This document shows positions 45,346-54,205 of a DNA stretch of 64,000 nt, in pieces. Made by a program: the position numbers and the translations under genes. The notes beneath the pieces were generated by a model. That model worked only from the letters and a program-made list of their open reading frames with translations. It made no database searches and was not told where the DNA came from. Within the stretch, counting starts at the first letter, position 1, and every line of letters begins with the position of its first letter. Source of the DNA: JAEZDR01 sp039811185 (GTDB lineage: Bacteria > Bacteroidota > Bacteroidia > Chitinophagales > Chitinophagaceae); assembly GCA_039811185.1 (NCBI GenBank), contig JBDHYF010000002.1, positions 62,001-126,000 of the forward strand. The letters run 5' to 3'.

Positions 45346-46371
45346 ATGTCGAAACTAAAATTTGCGTTGATAGGCTGTGGGCGGATAGGCCAAAGGCACG
45401 CCGGACATATTCAGCACTTTGGCGAGTTGGTGGCTGTGTGCGACATCGATAAGGACAAGGCGGAACATTTTTCGGCTCAATACAAAACATCGTGTTATAC
45501 CGATTATCTGAAGCTGTTGCGGAACGAGCGGTTTGATGTTGCAGTAATTTGTACGCCAAACGGCCTGCATGCCGAACAAAGCATAGCAGCTTTACACCAG
45601 GGCAGGCATGTATTGGTAGAAAAACCAATGGCCATAAAAAGTGGAGACTGCATTTCGATGATAGAAGCCGCCGATAAGAACAACAGAAAACTATTTGTGG
45701 TAAAACAAAACCGGTTTAATGCACCGGTGGCCGCCTTAAAGCGTGCAGTCGACACCGGTAAGCTTGGAAAAATTTTCAGTGTTCAGGTTAACTGTTACTG
45801 GAACCGGCCCGCTCAATATTATTCCGATGGATGGCGCGGCACGCTCGAGCTGGATGGCGGTACGTTGTTTACACAGTTCAGTCATTTCATCGATCTGCTT
45901 TACTGGCTTTTCGGCGATGTAAAACAAGTGCAGAGTTTCACTGCAAACAAAGCGCACAAAAAGGAGATTGAATTTGAAGATTGCGGCGTCATCAGCATGA
46001 TGCTCGACAACGATGTGCCGGCGGGTTTGCATTATTCGGTAAATACTTTTTCTAAAAACATGGAGGGCTCTATTACCGTGATAGCGGAAAAAGGTACGGT
46101 GAAAGTAGGCGGACAATATTTAAACACGCTGGAGTACACGGATGTTGAATTTCCGTTTGATGGTAGCGATTTAGTTCAGGAGCACGGTGCACCCAACGAC
46201 TATGGATTTTATCAGGGCTCTATGAGTAACCATGATAAAGTGTACGCCCACCTGATAGAATGCTTTTCGAGCGGCGAAGATTTTAGTACCAACGCTTTTG
46301 AAGCCTTTAAAGCGGTGGAGATTATCGAGAAAATTTATTCAGCCTCAATCGTTCCCGTATGCAGCCGGTAA
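45346..46371 (+). CDS. Gfo/Idh/MocA oxidoreductase, WlbA/WbpB-like
   Basis: A 341-residue NAD-dependent sugar dehydrogenase. The Rossmann motif is IGCGRIGQRHAGH, and VEKPMA holds the catalytic lysine of the family. The stretch YWNRPAQYY, then GGTLFTQFSHFIDLLYW, closely resembles WlbA/WbpB, which oxidise C3 of UDP-GlcNAc uronate on the way to 2,3-diamino sugars. The ATG at 45346 is used; 22 codons upstream overlap murU and are not family-like. It overlaps the acyltransferase gene by 13 bases. The partner aminotransferase (WlbC/WbpE) is not in the window. Confidence 0.78.
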   Translation: MSKLKFALIGCGRIGQRHAGHIQHFGELVAVCDIDKDKAEHFSAQYKTSCYTDYLKLLRNERFDVAVICTPNGLHAEQSIAALHQGRHVLVEKPMAIKSGDCISMIEAADKNNRKLFVVKQNRFNAPVAALKRAVDTGKLGKIFSVQVNCYWNRPAQYYSDGWRGTLELDGGTLFTQFSHFIDLLYWLFGDVKQVQSFTANKAHKKEIEFEDCGVISMMLDNDVPAGLHYSVNTFSKNMEGSITVIAEKGTVKVGGQYLNTLEYTDVEFPFDGSDLVQEHGAPNDYGFYQGSMSNHDKVYAHLIECFSSGEDFSTNAFEAFKAVEIIEKIYSASIVPVCSR

Positions 46372-46817
46372 TCATCGAATCTCAAATAAGAGATGTACAG
46401 TTTGGCGAAAATGTAAAAGTGGTTTCGCCCTGCAACCTCTACGAATGCAGCATTGGCGATAATAGCTTTATTGGCCCTTTCACCGAAATCGGGCGGGCGG
46501 TTATCGGCAGTCATTGCAAAATTCAATCGCACAGTTTTATCTGTGAGATGGTGGAGATAGGCAATCATTGTTTTATCGGACATGGTGTAATGTTTACTAA
46601 CGATTTATTTGCTGAAGGGAGGCCCGCCGGCGGCAACAAAAACCTATGGAAAAAAACCGTAATTGGTAACAACGTGTCTATCGGAAGCAATGCAACCATT
46701 TTACCCGTTTATATTGCCGACGGTGCGGTGATTGGGGCGGGCAGCGTGGTTACGAAAGATATTACAGAACGTGGCGTGTATGCGGGAAATCCTGCCCGAA
46801 AACTCAGAAGCCTCTAA
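46359..46817 (+). CDS. Hexapeptide-repeat acyltransferase, WlbB/WbpD-like
   Basis: A 152-residue left-handed beta-helix acyltransferase. Hexapeptide repeats run from about residue 20 to 135 (for example CSIGDNSFIGPFTEIG and VIGNNVSIGSNATILP), with GNPARKLRSL at the end. In operons with WlbA such proteins N-acetylate the amino sugar made by the missing aminotransferase, using acetyl-CoA. The 13-base overlap with the WlbA-like gene supports this. Acceptor assignment is inference. Confidence 0.75.
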   Translation: MQPVIIESQIRDVQFGENVKVVSPCNLYECSIGDNSFIGPFTEIGRAVIGSHCKIQSHSFICEMVEIGNHCFIGHGVMFTNDLFAEGRPAGGNKNLWKKTVIGNNVSIGSNATILPVYIADGAVIGAGSVVTKDITERGVYAGNPARKLRSL

Positions 46818-46856
46818 GCGGTTGACGGATCTTTGGAAACTACCTTCTAAATGGCA

Positions 46857-46887
46857 TTTCGGCCGAAAACCAAAAACATTATATTTG
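46857..46887 (+). promoter_or_regulatory. Possible promoter of the polysaccharide export operon
   Basis: TTTC (46857-46860), 19 bases, then TATATTTG (46880-46887), an exact TAnnTTTG match. It would give a leader of about 140 bases before the export-protein ATG at 47033. Confidence 0.5.
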
Positions 46888-47032
46888 CGCCTTGACGAAA
46901 ATTGGCCGGTGATGTCTACAACCCACACCAACCCCTTTTTGCAGCAATATAATAAGGATAAATATCGTTTTTGTTTTTGGTTACACTGTAACTGATGTGG
47001 CGAAGCATTGTTATTTTAAACGGCAGTTATTT

Positions 47033-49528
47033 ATGAGAAAATTTATTGGTTTGTGCATTTTGATCATGTTGTTGGGTACAGCAGGAAGCACTCTTTATGC
47101 ACAGGATATATTTAAGCGCAACCCTTCGGAATTGAAGGTTGATATGCTTTCCGATGCCGACATCATGAAGTTTCAGCAACAGTTGAAGGCGAACAACCTT
47201 ACTATGGAAGAGGCCGAATTGTTGGCGCTTCAGCGCGGCTTTCAGCAATCTGAAATAGACAAATTAAAACAGCGTATTGAAGACCTGAATGCGAAAGGCA
47301 GCAATTTGAAACAGCATTCCGAGACCAAAAAAGATGCAGAAGAACCGGAAGAGGAAGATCTTGATTCCAAGCTGTTTTCCGCCCGCAATAAAACCACTTC
47401 GAGAGAGTATAACAAGCCCGATGAAAAAATGGTAAAGAATAAAACGGATCAGCTTGTATTCGGATCTGAATTGTTTTCTACTTCCAGCCTTACGTTTCAA
47501 CCCGACCTGCGCATTGCAACGCCGATGAATTATGAGCTTGGGCCGGACGACGAGCTACAACTTACCGTCTATGGCGTACAAGAGGCCAATCACAACTTAA
47601 AAATATCTCCCGAAGGCAACGCATCCGTTCCTTATGTTGGCGTAATTAAGCTTGCCGGTTTAACGGTTGAAGCGGCTACCACGCGCTTGCGGCAGGCGAT
47701 GGCCTCAACAGCATACCGGTCGTTGAACACCGGAGCATCGAAGCTTTCAGTGAACCTCTCCAAAATCAGAAGCATTCGGGTAACGGTAATTGGAGCCAAC
47801 CGGCCGGGAACCTATACTGTATCCTCTTTATCTACTTTGTTCAACGTATTGTATGTTGCGGGCGGGCCGGCGCAGTATGGAAGCTACCGGCAAATAGAGT
47901 TGGTGCGCAATAATAAAGTAGAGCGAAAAGTTGACCTCTATAAATTTTTGATGACGGGGTCGATGGAAGACAACGTACGCCTTCGCGACAACGATATCAT
48001 TCGTATACCCACCATTAAAACGAGGGTGCGGATTGATGGCGAAATTAAACGGCCCGGCTTGTTTGAAGTGGTTACCGACGAAAGCATTAATGACGTTTTA
48101 AAGTATGCGCAGGGATTCACCGACAGCGCCTATAAAGCCTCTGTACACCTTACACGGTTAACCGATAAAGAACGCAAAGTGCTTGATGTGGAAGCAGGCG
48201 AATTTGTTTCTTTTCATTTAAAATCCGGCGACAGCATCAGTGTTGGAAAAATCATTAATCGTTACACCAACCGCATCAGCATTGAAGGCGCTGTTTTCCG
48301 TCCGGGCTTTTATGCGCTCACGCCCGGGCTTACGGTGGGCGAACTCATTGCAAAAGCAAATGGCCTGCGCGAAGACGCTTACACGATACGCGGCCAGGTG
48401 GTACGCACCAAAGATGATCTTACGCGTGAAATCATTCCCTTCGATGTAAAGAATGCGGTGAACCGTTCCGGTGCGGATGATATATTATTGAAGCGCGAAG
48501 ACATCGTTTTAATTCGTTCCATATTCAATTTAAGGGAAGAATATTTTCTTTCGATGCAGGGCGAAGTGCGCAACCCCGGCGTGTTTGCCTATGTGGACAG
48601 CATTCATTTAAAAGACGCCCTGGTGCTTGCCGGCGGTTTTACTGAAGCAGCTTATCCGCAACGGATAGAAGTGTCGCGTTTGATAAAAAGAGATACGCTG
48701 ACGCAGGAAGATATTCGCAGCAGCGAAATTATTGAAACCAGCACCGGAGGTAATTTAGCTCCCGGCGATGATATTGTGCTTCGTCCGTTTGATGTAGTAA
48801 CCGTTAGAAGAAAGCCCGGCTTCACACCGTTGCAGACGGTGTTTGTTTCCGGTCAGGTTCAGTATCCCGGCCCTTATGTAATTGCTTCGCGTAACGAGCA
48901 TGTAAGCGATTTGTTGAAACGTGCCGGAGGCTTTACTCCTGAGGCCTATCTGGAAGGTGCCTATTTAAAGAGATTCATTAATAAAGAAAGGGCGAGTGAT
49001 ATTAAGATTAAGCAAATAGATAAAATTCAGGAGCAGTTAAAAGATACCAGCAGCCGTTTAATAACGGAGTTGACCCGGACCTTCGATCAGATTCCGCTCG
49101 ATCTTACAAAGATTATGAGCAATCCCGGCATCCCGGAAGATATCCAGATTCAGGAAAATGACGAGATATATGTACCTAAGTTTGATGCCCAGGTGCGTGT
49201 AAACGGCCAGGTATTATTTCCAACGCAGGTTCCTTTTGCACCCGATGACCGGCTGAAAGATTATGTAAATGCCGCCGGTGGTTTTACAGAAAATGCGGTG
49301 AAGAGAAAAGTGTACGTTTTGTATGCAAACGGAAAAGCAGCGTCCACAAGAAACTATGTATTTTTTAAATCGTATCCTAAAATAAAACCCGGCTCTGAAA
49401 TTATTGTCCCAAAATCTACCAGTGGATTACGTCAGAAACGATCGCCACAGGAAAACATTGCTTTAGCGAGTGCCATTGCTTCGCTTGCAGGCGTTGTAAT
49501 AGCTTTAACCAATTTATTAAGAAATTAG
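47033..49528 (+). CDS. Polysaccharide export protein with six SLBB repeats
   Basis: An 831-residue Wza-related exporter. The ATG at 47033 gives a signal peptide (ends about STLYAQ). A helical acidic region (about 25-150) precedes the polysaccharide-export domain (YELGPDDELQLTVYG, about 165-245). Six SLBB-like repeats follow, each with a G-x-V...PG-like core: TVIGANRPG, RIDGEIKRPG, SIEGAVFRPG, SMQGEVRNPG, FVSGQVQYPG and RVNGQVLFP. A hydrophobic helix ends the protein (IASLAGVVIALTNLL). Unlike classical Wza there is no lipobox. It probably forms the outer-membrane or periplasmic conduit for the polymer; wzz starts one base after its stop. Confidence 0.9.
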   Translation: MRKFIGLCILIMLLGTAGSTLYAQDIFKRNPSELKVDMLSDADIMKFQQQLKANNLTMEEAELLALQRGFQQSEIDKLKQRIEDLNAKGSNLKQHSETKKDAEEPEEEDLDSKLFSARNKTTSREYNKPDEKMVKNKTDQLVFGSELFSTSSLTFQPDLRIATPMNYELGPDDELQLTVYGVQEANHNLKISPEGNASVPYVGVIKLAGLTVEAATTRLRQAMASTAYRSLNTGASKLSVNLSKIRSIRVTVIGANRPGTYTVSSLSTLFNVLYVAGGPAQYGSYRQIELVRNNKVERKVDLYKFLMTGSMEDNVRLRDNDIIRIPTIKTRVRIDGEIKRPGLFEVVTDESINDVLKYAQGFTDSAYKASVHLTRLTDKERKVLDVEAGEFVSFHLKSGDSISVGKIINRYTNRISIEGAVFRPGFYALTPGLTVGELIAKANGLREDAYTIRGQVVRTKDDLTREIIPFDVKNAVNRSGADDILLKREDIVLIRSIFNLREEYFLSMQGEVRNPGVFAYVDSIHLKDALVLAGGFTEAAYPQRIEVSRLIKRDTLTQEDIRSSEIIETSTGGNLAPGDDIVLRPFDVVTVRRKPGFTPLQTVFVSGQVQYPGPYVIASRNEHVSDLLKRAGGFTPEAYLEGAYLKRFINKERASDIKIKQIDKIQEQLKDTSSRLITELTRTFDQIPLDLTKIMSNPGIPEDIQIQENDEIYVPKFDAQVRVNGQVLFPTQVPFAPDDRLKDYVNAAGGFTENAVKRKVYVLYANGKAASTRNYVFFKSYPKIKPGSEIIVPKSTSGLRQKRSPQENIALASAIASLAGVVIALTNLLRN

Positions 49529-49529
49529 A

Positions 49530-50582
49530 ATGGAAAACCGCGATACGGATGAGATAGCATTGAAGGCTTACGTTGTAAAAACAAAAAGCTATTTCTCCTA
49601 CATTTTTTCCAACTGGAAGTTTATTGCAGCTATGGGTTTTGTGTGTGCCGGCATGGGGCTTCTTTTGTCGTTTATCGTAAAGCCAAAGTACGAAGGCAAA
49701 ACAACATTTGTACTTTCATCGAGTAAGGAAAATTCAGGATTGATGGGGTTGGCGAGTCAGTTCGGATTCGATTTTGGCGGGAGCGGAAACGATGCCTTCT
49801 CCGGGGATAACATCAAATCGCTTTTTAAATCGCAACTGTTGCTGAAGCGCGCCATCTTTAATAAAGACACTGTAGAAAACAAGCTCCTCATTAACCGCCT
49901 GATGGAGCTATATAAACTTGACAAAGCTTACGCAAAAAAGGAGAGAACAAAAAGCGTATATCCTTTCCCGGCTGATTATAACAAGCTTACGCCCACGCAG
50001 GACAGTGTGTTCAAAGAACTGCACGAATTGGTAAACGAAAAGTTACTGTCTGTAGATAAGCCCGATACAAAAACATCTATTTACGAAGTGAAAACGGTAT
50101 CGAAGGACGAGCTCTTTTCTTTCTTTCTCACTAAATATCTGGTTGATGAAACCACCAAATTTTATATAGAAACAAAAACAAGAATTGCCCGTCAGAACCT
50201 CGACATGTTACAGGGAGAAGCGGACAGCCTTCGAACGCTCTTGGGTGGCACCATTACACATACGGCTGCGGCCACCGACAGAATTTTTAATTCTAATCCG
50301 GCTTATCAGGTTAACCGGTCGCCGGCCTTACAGGGGCAGGCAAGGGTAACTGTGTTGGGAACCGCTTATGGCGAGGTAATAAAAAATCTTGAGCTCGCTA
50401 AAATTACTTTGCAAAAGGAAACGCCATTAATGCAAATTATTGACGAACCCGTGCTCCCGCTGAAAAAGATACGTATCCGAAAATTAAAGGGTATAGTGAT
50501 CGGTGGAATTCTCGGTGGTTTGCTTGCAATATTTTATCTCACCGGTGGGCGGATGTACAGAAATATTATGCAGGAAAGTTGA
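49530..50582 (+). CDS. Wzz-type chain-length determinant
   Basis: A 350-residue inner-membrane polysaccharide co-polymerase. An N-terminal helix (about 28-50, FIAAMGFVCAGMGLLLSFIV) and a C-terminal helix (about 322-340) flank a periplasmic helical domain, the Wzz topology. No cytoplasmic tyrosine kinase domain is fused, so it is of the Wzz/PCP1 kind. It would set chain length together with the Wzy-like polymerase two genes on. Confidence 0.86.
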   Translation: MENRDTDEIALKAYVVKTKSYFSYIFSNWKFIAAMGFVCAGMGLLLSFIVKPKYEGKTTFVLSSSKENSGLMGLASQFGFDFGGSGNDAFSGDNIKSLFKSQLLLKRAIFNKDTVENKLLINRLMELYKLDKAYAKKERTKSVYPFPADYNKLTPTQDSVFKELHELVNEKLLSVDKPDTKTSIYEVKTVSKDELFSFFLTKYLVDETTKFYIETKTRIARQNLDMLQGEADSLRTLLGGTITHTAAATDRIFNSNPAYQVNRSPALQGQARVTVLGTAYGEVIKNLELAKITLQKETPLMQIIDEPVLPLKKIRIRKLKGIVIGGILGGLLAIFYLTGGRMYRNIMQES

Positions 50583-50603
50583 TGCGTATTAATCGTTTAT
50601 CAG

Positions 50604-52067
50604 ATGGTGGAAGGAAATAAAGGCAGTTTACAAAACGATATCATAGCTTATATTCCTGCTAAACTGATACCTGCATTTTCGGGCATTGCGAGCATTTGGC
50701 TGCTAACAAAAATTTTAAAGGGTAACGGCTATATCGATTACTCGTTTGTGATGGCGCTGGTAGTAATCGGCTTTCAGGTGGTTAACGGCTGGCTGAACAG
50801 TTCAATCATCTACCTTTCCCAGCAGTTTAGGCAGCAATATTTCTTTTTTAGAAATGCGGTGCTAAGCATACAGGTTTATTTACTGATTCTTGTAAGCGCT
50901 GTTGTATTTGTTTTGGCTTATTTCGGTTTATATAACGTTTTTGCTTCGGTACTGACTTGCTTAATTCTGTGTGCACAAATGCTGCAAGCATATTTCTTTT
51001 CTTTTTTTCAGGTAGAGCGGAAAATTATCAGCCAAACCAAGGCCGCCGCCATACAATCGGTGGCGCAGTTGGGTTTTTTAGCCTTATGCTATTTTTATTT
51101 CAGCAACAGTTTAAACGCCGCCCTTCTGGCAATATTTGTTGGCTACATGCTCGGCAACGCCTACTCGTTTTTCTTCTCCGATTTTTTGAGAGGGTTTTCA
51201 CCAGTTGGATTTCTGACACTCACACCCAAAAAGCTCCTTGTTTTTAAAAAGATTTTTGCCTACGGAATTTTCATTTGCTTCTGGTTTTTTGCATCGCAGT
51301 TTTATTTGGTTGGCGACAGGTTAATTTTAAAGTATCAGCATATTACCGAGGGCGTTGGCGGATATACAGCCTTTCGCGATTTGGCAATTGGATTAGCCGG
51401 TTTGCTTACCATGCCCATACTAATGGCCAGTCATCCGGAAATTATGCGGCTGTGGCATAATGGAAAAAATAAAAATGATATTGAGTCCATTTTAGGATTC
51501 AACATCCGGATTATTACCATCTTATTTACGCCGTTGTTGCTGATTGTTTATTTCAGTGGCCCATGGATTACCACAATGTTGTTGGGCAATGGCTTTGAGG
51601 TTACCGGGATAACACAGTTTCTTATTGTGCTTTCCATTTATTTAAGTGCTGTTTCCATGTACATTCACAAAGGGTTTGAGGTGAAGGGAAACACCAAGCC
51701 TATGGCTGTTTATGCAAGCATTACGGGGGTTTTTAGTTTTGTTACCAACCTGTTTATTGCACAAAGATTTGGCGTTACCGGTTGCGCTTTCGTTGCTGTA
51801 TTAAGCCAATTGTTATATATCGGCCTTTGTTTACAAAACACCCAAAACGGGTTTTCATTTAAGTTACATCCACCTTTTTTAAAGCGGGTGTTGTTGTATG
51901 CGGCAGTTGTTGTAAGCATAGTGGTATTGGCGTCTTACTTCCTTAAGCACATGAGCTATTTTGATGTTGCGAAGTTGATATTGCTTTCCGTGTTTGGAAT
52001 TGTTTTTATCCTGAAAGCGTCGGAAGTGGCTGTTTTCCTCGAAAAATTTAAAATGCGGAGAAACTAA
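50604..52067 (+). CDS. Wzx-type oligosaccharide flippase
   Basis: A 487-residue membrane protein with 12-14 predicted helices, of the MATE-like/MOP flippase superfamily. It would move the undecaprenyl-linked repeat unit to the periplasmic side. FFASQFYLVGDRLILKYQ is the conserved helix-7-like region of Wzx proteins. Assignment rests on topology and place in the cluster; sequence motifs of the family are weak. It is 21 bases after wzz. Confidence 0.8.
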   Translation: MVEGNKGSLQNDIIAYIPAKLIPAFSGIASIWLLTKILKGNGYIDYSFVMALVVIGFQVVNGWLNSSIIYLSQQFRQQYFFFRNAVLSIQVYLLILVSAVVFVLAYFGLYNVFASVLTCLILCAQMLQAYFFSFFQVERKIISQTKAAAIQSVAQLGFLALCYFYFSNSLNAALLAIFVGYMLGNAYSFFFSDFLRGFSPVGFLTLTPKKLLVFKKIFAYGIFICFWFFASQFYLVGDRLILKYQHITEGVGGYTAFRDLAIGLAGLLTMPILMASHPEIMRLWHNGKNKNDIESILGFNIRIITILFTPLLLIVYFSGPWITTMLLGNGFEVTGITQFLIVLSIYLSAVSMYIHKGFEVKGNTKPMAVYASITGVFSFVTNLFIAQRFGVTGCAFVAVLSQLLYIGLCLQNTQNGFSFKLHPPFLKRVLLYAAVVVSIVVLASYFLKHMSYFDVAKLILLSVFGIVFILKASEVAVFLEKFKMRRN

Positions 52068-53372
52068 TTGGAAACACTGTTAGCGATACTATTTCTTCTT
52101 GCGTTGTTTCTGTTAAGAAAGGCCTTTTCCAAGTATTATTTAAGCCCGACGGGCATGCTCGCGGCCACCTGGATAGTGATTCTTTTTCTGAAGGTTATAT
52201 GGGCGCCTGATTTTTATTTCTCTGCGGAAGCTGCGGCACTGATTTGTTTGTTTATTTTTTCGTTTTTCTGCGGCGATTTTCTTTTTGCATACGCGTCGCG
52301 GAACATACCACAGCCGTCGAAATTCAAATATATCGCAACGCTGAAAGAAGATAAAACTTTTCAGCGAAAACTGTTGTCGGCCATTGGTGCCATCGGAATC
52401 ATTTCTTTAATTGGCTCGGTGCTCTACCTTCAGTACTTCATTCATTATTTTGGATCGCTGATGAATGTGTTGGGTGCAGGATGGCTGCTGCGCGATGCCC
52501 TTAAAGAAATACAGGTTCCGCTTATTATCCGGTTAATTTTATTGCTGAATTATTCCGGAGTTATTCTAACCATTCTGTATGGATTTTTATATCGCTTCCA
52601 TTTTCTGAATATCTTGCCCTATCTGTCGGTATTGCTTATGGGTGTAACACAGGCAGGAAGGGCAGGAACGATTATGATTCTTTTTCAAATTTTCATTGCC
52701 GTTTTTTGGAGTGCAATCATCAAACAAAAAACGGCTAAGGGAAAGCCGAAGTTTGAATCGCTGAATCCGGATGTCCGTGTAGTGAAGAAATCATTTTATC
52801 TGGTTTTAATTGTAGGGGTAATTTTTGCAGCAGGCGAATTGTACAAAGCACAGTCTGCATTGAGCGAACTGGATGATAAACAACTCGACACATTTAAAGA
52901 CTATTTGTTTGGCGGTATTGCCGGCTTTACCTATAACCTTCAGCATCCGGAATTTTCTGATCTTTTTTGGGGACGATATAGTTTCAGTTCTCTTTTTAAT
53001 TTACTGGGTATTTACAAAGCCGAACTGGGTATCTACACGACCTTTGTTCCGCTGTCCGACCGTTCTTTCAGCATGGGAAATATCTTTACCTCTTTTCGGC
53101 CTTTGATCGACGATTTTGGTATCACGGGTGGAATGATTTTTATGTTTTTTCTTGGCCTCGCCTCATCCTTTATCTTTCTTCGAAGTATTTGGGGAAGCCT
53201 CACGGCTATCAGTATTTGCATAGTGCTATACACCTACTTATTCCACTCTTTTTTACTTCCGATAACAGTACATAACTCTATCTTGCTTAGCATCGTTGTT
53301 CCGCCCCTCGTAGTGCTTTTTTGCAGGCTAAAGTTGCGGCCAATGCATACTTTAATAACCAAGAATATTTAA
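52068..53372 (+). CDS. Wzy-like oligosaccharide repeat-unit polymerase
   Basis: A 434-residue multi-spanning membrane protein (about 10-12 helices) resembling O-antigen/EPS repeat-unit polymerases. The start is a TTG at 52068, right after the flippase stop (TAATTG), because the first helix begins here (LLAILFLLALFLL) and the next in-frame ATG would cut it off; GGAGA lies seven to eight bases upstream. A large extracellular loop (about 255-345, ending in GNIFTSFRPLIDDFG) fits Wzy. Assignment is mostly by topology and context. Confidence 0.75.
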   Translation: METLLAILFLLALFLLRKAFSKYYLSPTGMLAATWIVILFLKVIWAPDFYFSAEAAALICLFIFSFFCGDFLFAYASRNIPQPSKFKYIATLKEDKTFQRKLLSAIGAIGIISLIGSVLYLQYFIHYFGSLMNVLGAGWLLRDALKEIQVPLIIRLILLLNYSGVILTILYGFLYRFHFLNILPYLSVLLMGVTQAGRAGTIMILFQIFIAVFWSAIIKQKTAKGKPKFESLNPDVRVVKKSFYLVLIVGVIFAAGELYKAQSALSELDDKQLDTFKDYLFGGIAGFTYNLQHPEFSDLFWGRYSFSSLFNLLGIYKAELGIYTTFVPLSDRSFSMGNIFTSFRPLIDDFGITGGMIFMFFLGLASSFIFLRSIWGSLTAISICIVLYTYLFHSFLLPITVHNSILLSIVVPPLVVLFCRLKLRPMHTLITKNI

Positions 53373-53378
53373 ATACGA

Positions 53379-54203
53379 ATGAGAGTTTGCTTCATCACCG
53401 TTCATTACAATACGCCTAATGAGATAGCGAACTATATCAAGAGCATTCAATTACTCCGCCCTGCCGCAACCATTAAAATAGTTATTGTGGATAATTGTTC
53501 TTTGGAGGAAAATTTTATCCGGCTTCAGGAAGTTGTGCGAGCAGCAAATGACGATAGAATTGAACTGGTACGGGCTAGTTCAAACGCCGGATATTTTCAG
53601 GGCCTAAACACGGGTATTCGCTTGGTTAACCCGGACGAATACGACTATTTGATTGTCGGAAATAACGACGTAAGTTATCAGAATGACTTTCTTCAGGCGC
53701 TGAAAGCGATCCGGACAGACGAAAAGAATATGGTATTAGCGCCTAACATCTATAACACGTCGGGTTATTTTGAAAATCCCAACGCTGTCAACAAAATTTC
53801 AAAAATCAGAATGTTTTTCTACGATGTTTATTACACGCATTACGTGCTTGCATCGCTGATAACAAACATGTACAGCTTTCGCAATAAACTTTCAACTAAT
53901 CGGAGGCGAAAGCGGATGATGAACGAAACCATAACGTTTATGCCTGTTTACCTATGCATGGGATCGCAATTCATTCTAACAAAATCATTTTTTAAGCACC
54001 ATAAGCAGCTCCGTGAAGACGTTTTTCTCTGGTCGGAAGAAGCATTGCTCGCTTATCAGGTGCGCAGTGCAGGAGGTAACATTTTGTATTGTCCGACTTT
54101 AAAAATGTTCCACTTGGAGAACGCTTCCACCGGCCAACTACCGTCGAGAAAAAAGTACGATATCATGCAAAAATCTTATTGGACAGCAAGAAAATATTTT
54201 TAA
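53379..54203 (+). CDS. Family 2 glycosyltransferase
   Basis: A 274-residue soluble GT-A transferase. IVDNCS, NAGYFQGLNTG and LIVGNNDV match the rhamnosyltransferase-like GT2 subgroup, and YLCMGSQFILTKSFF with DVFLWSEEALLAYQ form the acceptor side. The sugar cannot be fixed from sequence. It should add one residue of the repeat unit. The asparagine-synthase-like gene begins two bases after its stop. Confidence 0.85.
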   Translation: MRVCFITVHYNTPNEIANYIKSIQLLRPAATIKIVIVDNCSLEENFIRLQEVVRAANDDRIELVRASSNAGYFQGLNTGIRLVNPDEYDYLIVGNNDVSYQNDFLQALKAIRTDEKNMVLAPNIYNTSGYFENPNAVNKISKIRMFFYDVYYTHYVLASLITNMYSFRNKLSTNRRRKRMMNETITFMPVYLCMGSQFILTKSFFKHHKQLREDVFLWSEEALLAYQVRSAGGNILYCPTLKMFHLENASTGQLPSRKKYDIMQKSYWTARKYF

Positions 54204-54205
54204 TT

